Assembly: GCA_001778905.1 (NCBI GenBank)
Contig: MFIQ01000013.1
Coordinates: 1-38,347, forward strand
Source: Candidatus Giovannonibacteria bacterium RIFCSPLOWO2_12_FULL_44_15
GTDB lineage: Bacteria > Patescibacteriota > Minisyncoccia > JACPKW01 > UBA11713
Direction of reading: 5' to 3'
Length of the DNA: 38,347 nt
Made by a program: the position numbers and the translations under genes. Below the pieces are notes generated by a model. It saw only the letters and a program-made list of their open reading frames with translations, was not told where the DNA came from and did not search any database. Shown in pieces: positions 35,326 through 38,347 of this stretch. How positions within the stretch are numbered: position 1 is the first letter of the stretch; every line of letters begins with the position of its first letter.

Positions 35326-35761
35326 CCCGATTATTTGGGGGATAATTTTTCTTACGCTTTTTTACGTTTTCTCTCCTTTGCCCGCGTCGGCCGCAATTGG
35401 GTTTAATGGTCCCCTTGTTCCTTGCGGCGGCACAAAACCTCCAGCAGACCACCCATGCCAAGTCTGCGACCTTTATACTCTCGCGCGTAATATAATAGAT
35501 CTCCTTCTCTGGGGAATCGCGACTCCCCTTTTGATAGTAGCTCTCTTGGCCGCTGGATTTTTCTGGCTGACTGCCGGAGGCTCAGAGGAAAAAATTTCAA
35601 AAGGAAGGAGTATCCTTTTCTCCGCAGTTGTTGGATTTATTATCGCTTTTGGAGCTTGGGTAATAATAAACACGATTTTGAGCACGCTTGCCTTTAAAAA
35701 CCCATTCGATGGAAGCGCCTGGAGTAATACTGGCTTTTGCAGCCAATCACCTATTAAGTAA
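35288..35761 (+). CDS. TrbC/VirB2-like T4SS pilin-like membrane protein
   Basis: 157 aa; signal peptide ...PLPASAAIG; two TM segments around FFWLTAGGSEEKISKGRSILFSAVVGFIIAFGAWVI. Confidence 0.75.
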   Translation: MRKINLTSYTAGSPIIWGIIFLTLFYVFSPLPASAAIGFNGPLVPCGGTKPPADHPCQVCDLYTLARNIIDLLLWGIATPLLIVALLAAGFFWLTAGGSEEKISKGRSILFSAVVGFIIAFGAWVIINTILSTLAFKNPFDGSAWSNTGFCSQSPIK

Positions 35762-35856
35762 TCTTATGTGGATAAAATACCGGAAGTATTGTATTATAAT
35801 AGAAAGGTAGAAATTTATTATTTTATAAAGGTCGTTCGGATAAATATATAAAATAC

Positions 35857-36216
35857 ATGAAACAAATCAAAAAAGCGCTTCCTTATATTACTGTGTCGGC
35901 AATGCCATTTCTGGCATTTGCTCAGGGGACGGGGGGTGTAAATAACATTGTAACTAACTTATCCAACTTGGTTAATAGAATAGTCCCGATACTGCTGGTA
36001 ATCGGCACGATAGTTTTTCTTTGGGGAGTTATTATGTTCCTAACAGCCGGGGCGGATGAGGAGAAAAGAGCCAACGCCAGATCGCTTATGATCTACGGCT
36101 TGGTTGGACTATTTGTAATGGTCGCTGCTTGGGGAATTGTGGGCCTTCTTGTTGGGTTTACCGGAACCGGAAACGTCCCGATCCCAACTAATATTGGTGG
36201 AATTAATCCGATATAA
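35857..36216 (+). CDS. T4SS pilin-like membrane protein, paralog 2
   Basis: 119 aa; signal peptide ...FLAFAQG; VFLWGVIMFLTAGADEEKRANARSLMIYGLVGLFVMVAAWGI. Confidence 0.8.
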   Translation: MKQIKKALPYITVSAMPFLAFAQGTGGVNNIVTNLSNLVNRIVPILLVIGTIVFLWGVIMFLTAGADEEKRANARSLMIYGLVGLFVMVAAWGIVGLLVGFTGTGNVPIPTNIGGINPI

Positions 36217-36230
36217 ATCCTAATTCCGCG

Positions 36231-36491
36231 ATGGTTGCATACGCAAAGACTATAGACGAAGTTATTGCCGTCATTACGAATGAAGTACTGCAGCCAATCG
36301 TCCAGTTGCTGTTCGCGCTTGCCACTATTCTTTTCCTCTGGGGTGTCGTCGAATTCTTAATTAGCCGCGACAATGAAGAGGAAAGGGATAAGGGCAAGCG
36401 CCATATGCTATGGGGGGCAATCGGGCTTGTAATAATGTTTTCGGTCAACGGAATTTTATGGGTCTTAATACATTTCGCAGAAAATTTTTAA
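36231..36491 (+). CDS. T4SS pilin-like membrane protein, paralog 3
   Basis: 86 aa; LFLWGVVEFLISRDNEEERDKGKRHMLWGAIGLVIMFSVNGI. Confidence 0.75.
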   Translation: MVAYAKTIDEVIAVITNEVLQPIVQLLFALATILFLWGVVEFLISRDNEEERDKGKRHMLWGAIGLVIMFSVNGILWVLIHFAENF

Positions 36492-36495
36492 ATAT

Positions 36496-36819
36496 ATGAA
36501 TTTTAATTTAATTCCAGTAGCGCATGCGCAGACAATCGGCGGAATTGTCGACTCAATAATAGATCTTCTGAATGATTATATAATTCCGATTTTATTCGCA
36601 ATCGCGACAATAGTTTTTCTTTGGGGAGTTATTCTCTATATAACTGCTGGTGGCGATGAAGAAAAAAGGAAAGAAGGACGGAATTATATAATATTCGGCT
36701 TGATTGGTCTTTTTGTCATGGTGGCTATTTGGGGAATTATTAATGTACTCCTGGATTTCTTTGATTTCACAAATGTCAGTGCGCCAAGCCTCCCCAATCT
36801 TCCAGGACGCACGCCGTAG
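36496..36819 (+). CDS. T4SS pilin-like membrane protein, paralog 4
   Basis: 107 aa; VAHAQTIGG signal-peptide-like start; VFLWGVILYITAGGDEEKRKEGRNYIIFGLIGLFVMVAIWGI. Confidence 0.8.
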   Translation: MNFNLIPVAHAQTIGGIVDSIIDLLNDYIIPILFAIATIVFLWGVILYITAGGDEEKRKEGRNYIIFGLIGLFVMVAIWGIINVLLDFFDFTNVSAPSLPNLPGRTP

Positions 36820-36828
36820 TATTAAAAA

Positions 36829-36921
36829 ATGCTTAAAAATTCGCTCAAATTTATATCGGGGTTTCTCGGCCTCATTGTCTTAGGTCTTGTAGTTTTGATT
36901 TTCTTGAATTATTTAAAGTAA
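36829..36921 (+). CDS. 30-aa single-TM microprotein
   Basis: MLKNSLKFISGFLGLIVLGLVVLIFLNYLK*, immediately downstream of the pilin cluster (too short for the ORF track). Confidence 0.45.
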   Translation: MLKNSLKFISGFLGLIVLGLVVLIFLNYLK

Positions 36922-36979
36922 CCCTTCGACAAGCTCAGGACGGAGTGTTTACACTGAGCGAGCAAAGCGAGTTGAAGTG
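36922..36979. repeat. Imperfect palindromic CTTCGACAAGCTCAG-type intergenic element
   Basis: cccttcgacaagctcagga...cactgagcgagcaaagcgagttgaag; arms cttcgac..aagctcag and ctgagc..gttgaag. Confidence 0.6.
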
Positions 36980-37050
36980 TGCGGCTAGCGAGAATCGAAC
37001 TCGCGTCTCGTCCTTGGCAAGGACGCATTCTACCACTAAACCATAGCCGC
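36980..37050 (-). tRNA. tRNA-Gly(GCC)
   Basis: GCGGCTATGGTTTAGTGGTAGAATGCGTCCTTGCCAAGGACG..GCGAGTTCGATTCTCGCTAGCCGC+A; anticodon GCC; CCA not encoded. Confidence 0.97.
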
Positions 37051-37064
37051 AATATCCAATAATT

Positions 37065-38267
37065 CTAGTATATAAATGGAATAAAAATCAAGAAAAATAA
37101 AAGCGTCAAACAGCAAATAATGATTGCTGGTTTTTTTATATTCCCGGGAGATAAAATATCGGAAACGATTTTGAATGTTTCGGGAATCAATAAATATCCA
37201 AAAATAAGAGCTGGAAAATATAGATACATATAGAGAGAGCGCGAAACCAAAAAAAACGGCAGGTAATTTAAAAAATAACTCGTGAGAATAAAAAATGTCT
37301 GCCTGGATCGCGTCCGAATCGCGAAGAAAAAAGATGTAATTATGGAAACTATGACTGCGGTCCATCCGAAAAGATTCGGCGATAGTTTTACAATATCGTC
37401 TTTCCCGTTTCCCCAGAGAATAAATTGCCTGTCGGCAAAAAGCCAAAGAATCGGAGAGGCGGTAATTTTTTCTCCGTCTGACCCTGGAGATTCAATAACT
37501 TTTGAATGTCCTCTGATCATCTCTTTAATCAACAAGGGCTGCGACGTAATAGCGCCTTCTGGCAGAAGGATCGTGTAAGGAAGGACATATCCAAAAAGGC
37601 AAAATATTATCAATATAGCTCCATATTTTATTTTTTTATAGATTATTAAATAAAGTAGCCCCGACGCCAAAAACCCGAGTCCGCTCCATTTGATTGAAGC
37701 CGTAAATCCCATCGATAAACCCGCCGCGGACAGTAAAAATAGTTTCGTTATATTATTTTTAAATTCTAACCCATGAAACAAGAGTAGGATTCCCAAAAAG
37801 CCGAAAAATAAAATATAAGTGTCCGGAAGGATATAGCGCGAATAAGAAACAAGCGCGCCGTCAAAAATTACCATCCAAGACGGGATTAGTGCCAGAACTA
37901 AATTATCGTAAAAGCGCCTTGAGATTAAAAAAACTATACCCGCCAAAAGCGATCCCGCCAAAACGGTCGCGAAACGAAGCGGGATATACGGGAAATCTCC
38001 ATAATTTTCTTTAAGGAATATTTTTCTGGATAGATCATTAAATGAAGTTGCCTTCAAAAACTCCGAAAAGAGATAACGGGCAAATGGCGGGTGCACATCG
38101 ATATTAACCTCCCCGCTTAATGTCCTTATCGCAAAATTTGTATAATGTACTTCATCAAAAGCCGGTTCTGGAGGATATGAAATATTCGGGATCCTTATTA
38201 AGAAAGCCAGCAAAACCAATCCCGCCGCCCAAAGGTAATCTTTTTTTGAAAAAATAACTTTCTCCAC
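37065..38267 (-). CDS. GT39/PMT-family dolichyl-phosphate-mannose-protein mannosyltransferase-like protein
   Basis: AFDEVHYTNFAIRTLSGEVNIDVHPPFARYLF = PMT N-terminal DE / DxHPP motif; polytopic. Confidence 0.88.
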   Translation of the reverse strand: MEKVIFSKKDYLWAAGLVLLAFLIRIPNISYPPEPAFDEVHYTNFAIRTLSGEVNIDVHPPFARYLFSEFLKATSFNDLSRKIFLKENYGDFPYIPLRFATVLAGSLLAGIVFLISRRFYDNLVLALIPSWMVIFDGALVSYSRYILPDTYILFFGFLGILLLFHGLEFKNNITKLFLLSAAGLSMGFTASIKWSGLGFLASGLLYLIIYKKIKYGAILIIFCLFGYVLPYTILLPEGAITSQPLLIKEMIRGHSKVIESPGSDGEKITASPILWLFADRQFILWGNGKDDIVKLSPNLFGWTAVIVSIITSFFFAIRTRSRQTFFILTSYFLNYLPFFLVSRSLYMYLYFPALIFGYLLIPETFKIVSDILSPGNIKKPAIIICCLTLLFFLIFIPFIY

Positions 38268-38271
38268 AATG

Positions 38272-38347
38272 TGCCGAGGGGGAGATTTGAACTCCCACGG
38301 GTTGCCCCACCAGCTCCTAAGGCTGGCGCGTCTGCCAGTTTCGCCAC
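38272..38347 (-). tRNA. tRNA-Leu(TAG), partial (about 6 nt of 5' acceptor strand beyond window edge)
   Basis: ..GTGGCGAAACTGGCAGACGCGCCAGCCTTAGGAGCTGG..variable arm TGGGGCAACCCG..GGGAGTTCAAATCTCCCCCTCGGCA; anticodon TAG; no encoded CCA. Confidence 0.93.

Noticed and set aside
1-38347. CRISPR array, transposase, integrase or prophage
   Set aside because: No regularly spaced repeats, Cas proteins, DDE/Tyr/Ser recombinases or phage structural genes were recognised.

Overview
This 38.3 kb window looks like a chromosomal segment of a Candidate Phyla Radiation / Patescibacteria-type genome. That is an inference from compact or divergent core proteins, TrbC/VirB2-like small membrane proteins next to housekeeping genes, and tRNA genes without encoded CCA; no database search was possible. 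Core genes recognised: murJ, a Wzy/O-antigen-ligase-like TPR protein, rnpB (RNase P RNA), ftsZ, ftsA, ybeY, a yqeY/GatB-like gene, rpsU, a HIT gene, hisS, lepB, pth, a short mfd, an S1-domain gene (rpsA-like), gyrA, a GT39/PMT glycosyltransferase, tRNA-Gly(GCC) and a partial tRNA-Leu(TAG). The most unusual parts are: (i) a ~10 kb accessory island between ftsA and ftsZ with a TraD/VirB4-like ATPase, an HExxH zincin, coiled-coil and glycine-zipper proteins, and a Phd/RelE-type TA module bounded by near-identical 33-nt palindromic direct repeats; (ii) a G9 homopolymer in the -35/-10 spacer of a candidate promoter in that island, a possible phase-variation switch; (iii) a recurring promoter geometry with the -10 box 6-8 nt upstream of ATG at seven genes, predicting leaderless mRNAs; (iv) a perfect 13-bp inverted repeat in frame inside a shortened mfd; (v) an orphan solute-binding protein gene overlapping a run of four tandem T4SS-pilin-like genes; (vi) an AbrB/RelE TA module apparently inserted at the 3' end of the S1 gene, with an S1-tail-like remnant left beyond it; (vii) an RNase P RNA whose P15 loop appears to lack the GGU motif, matching the CCA-less tRNA genes.
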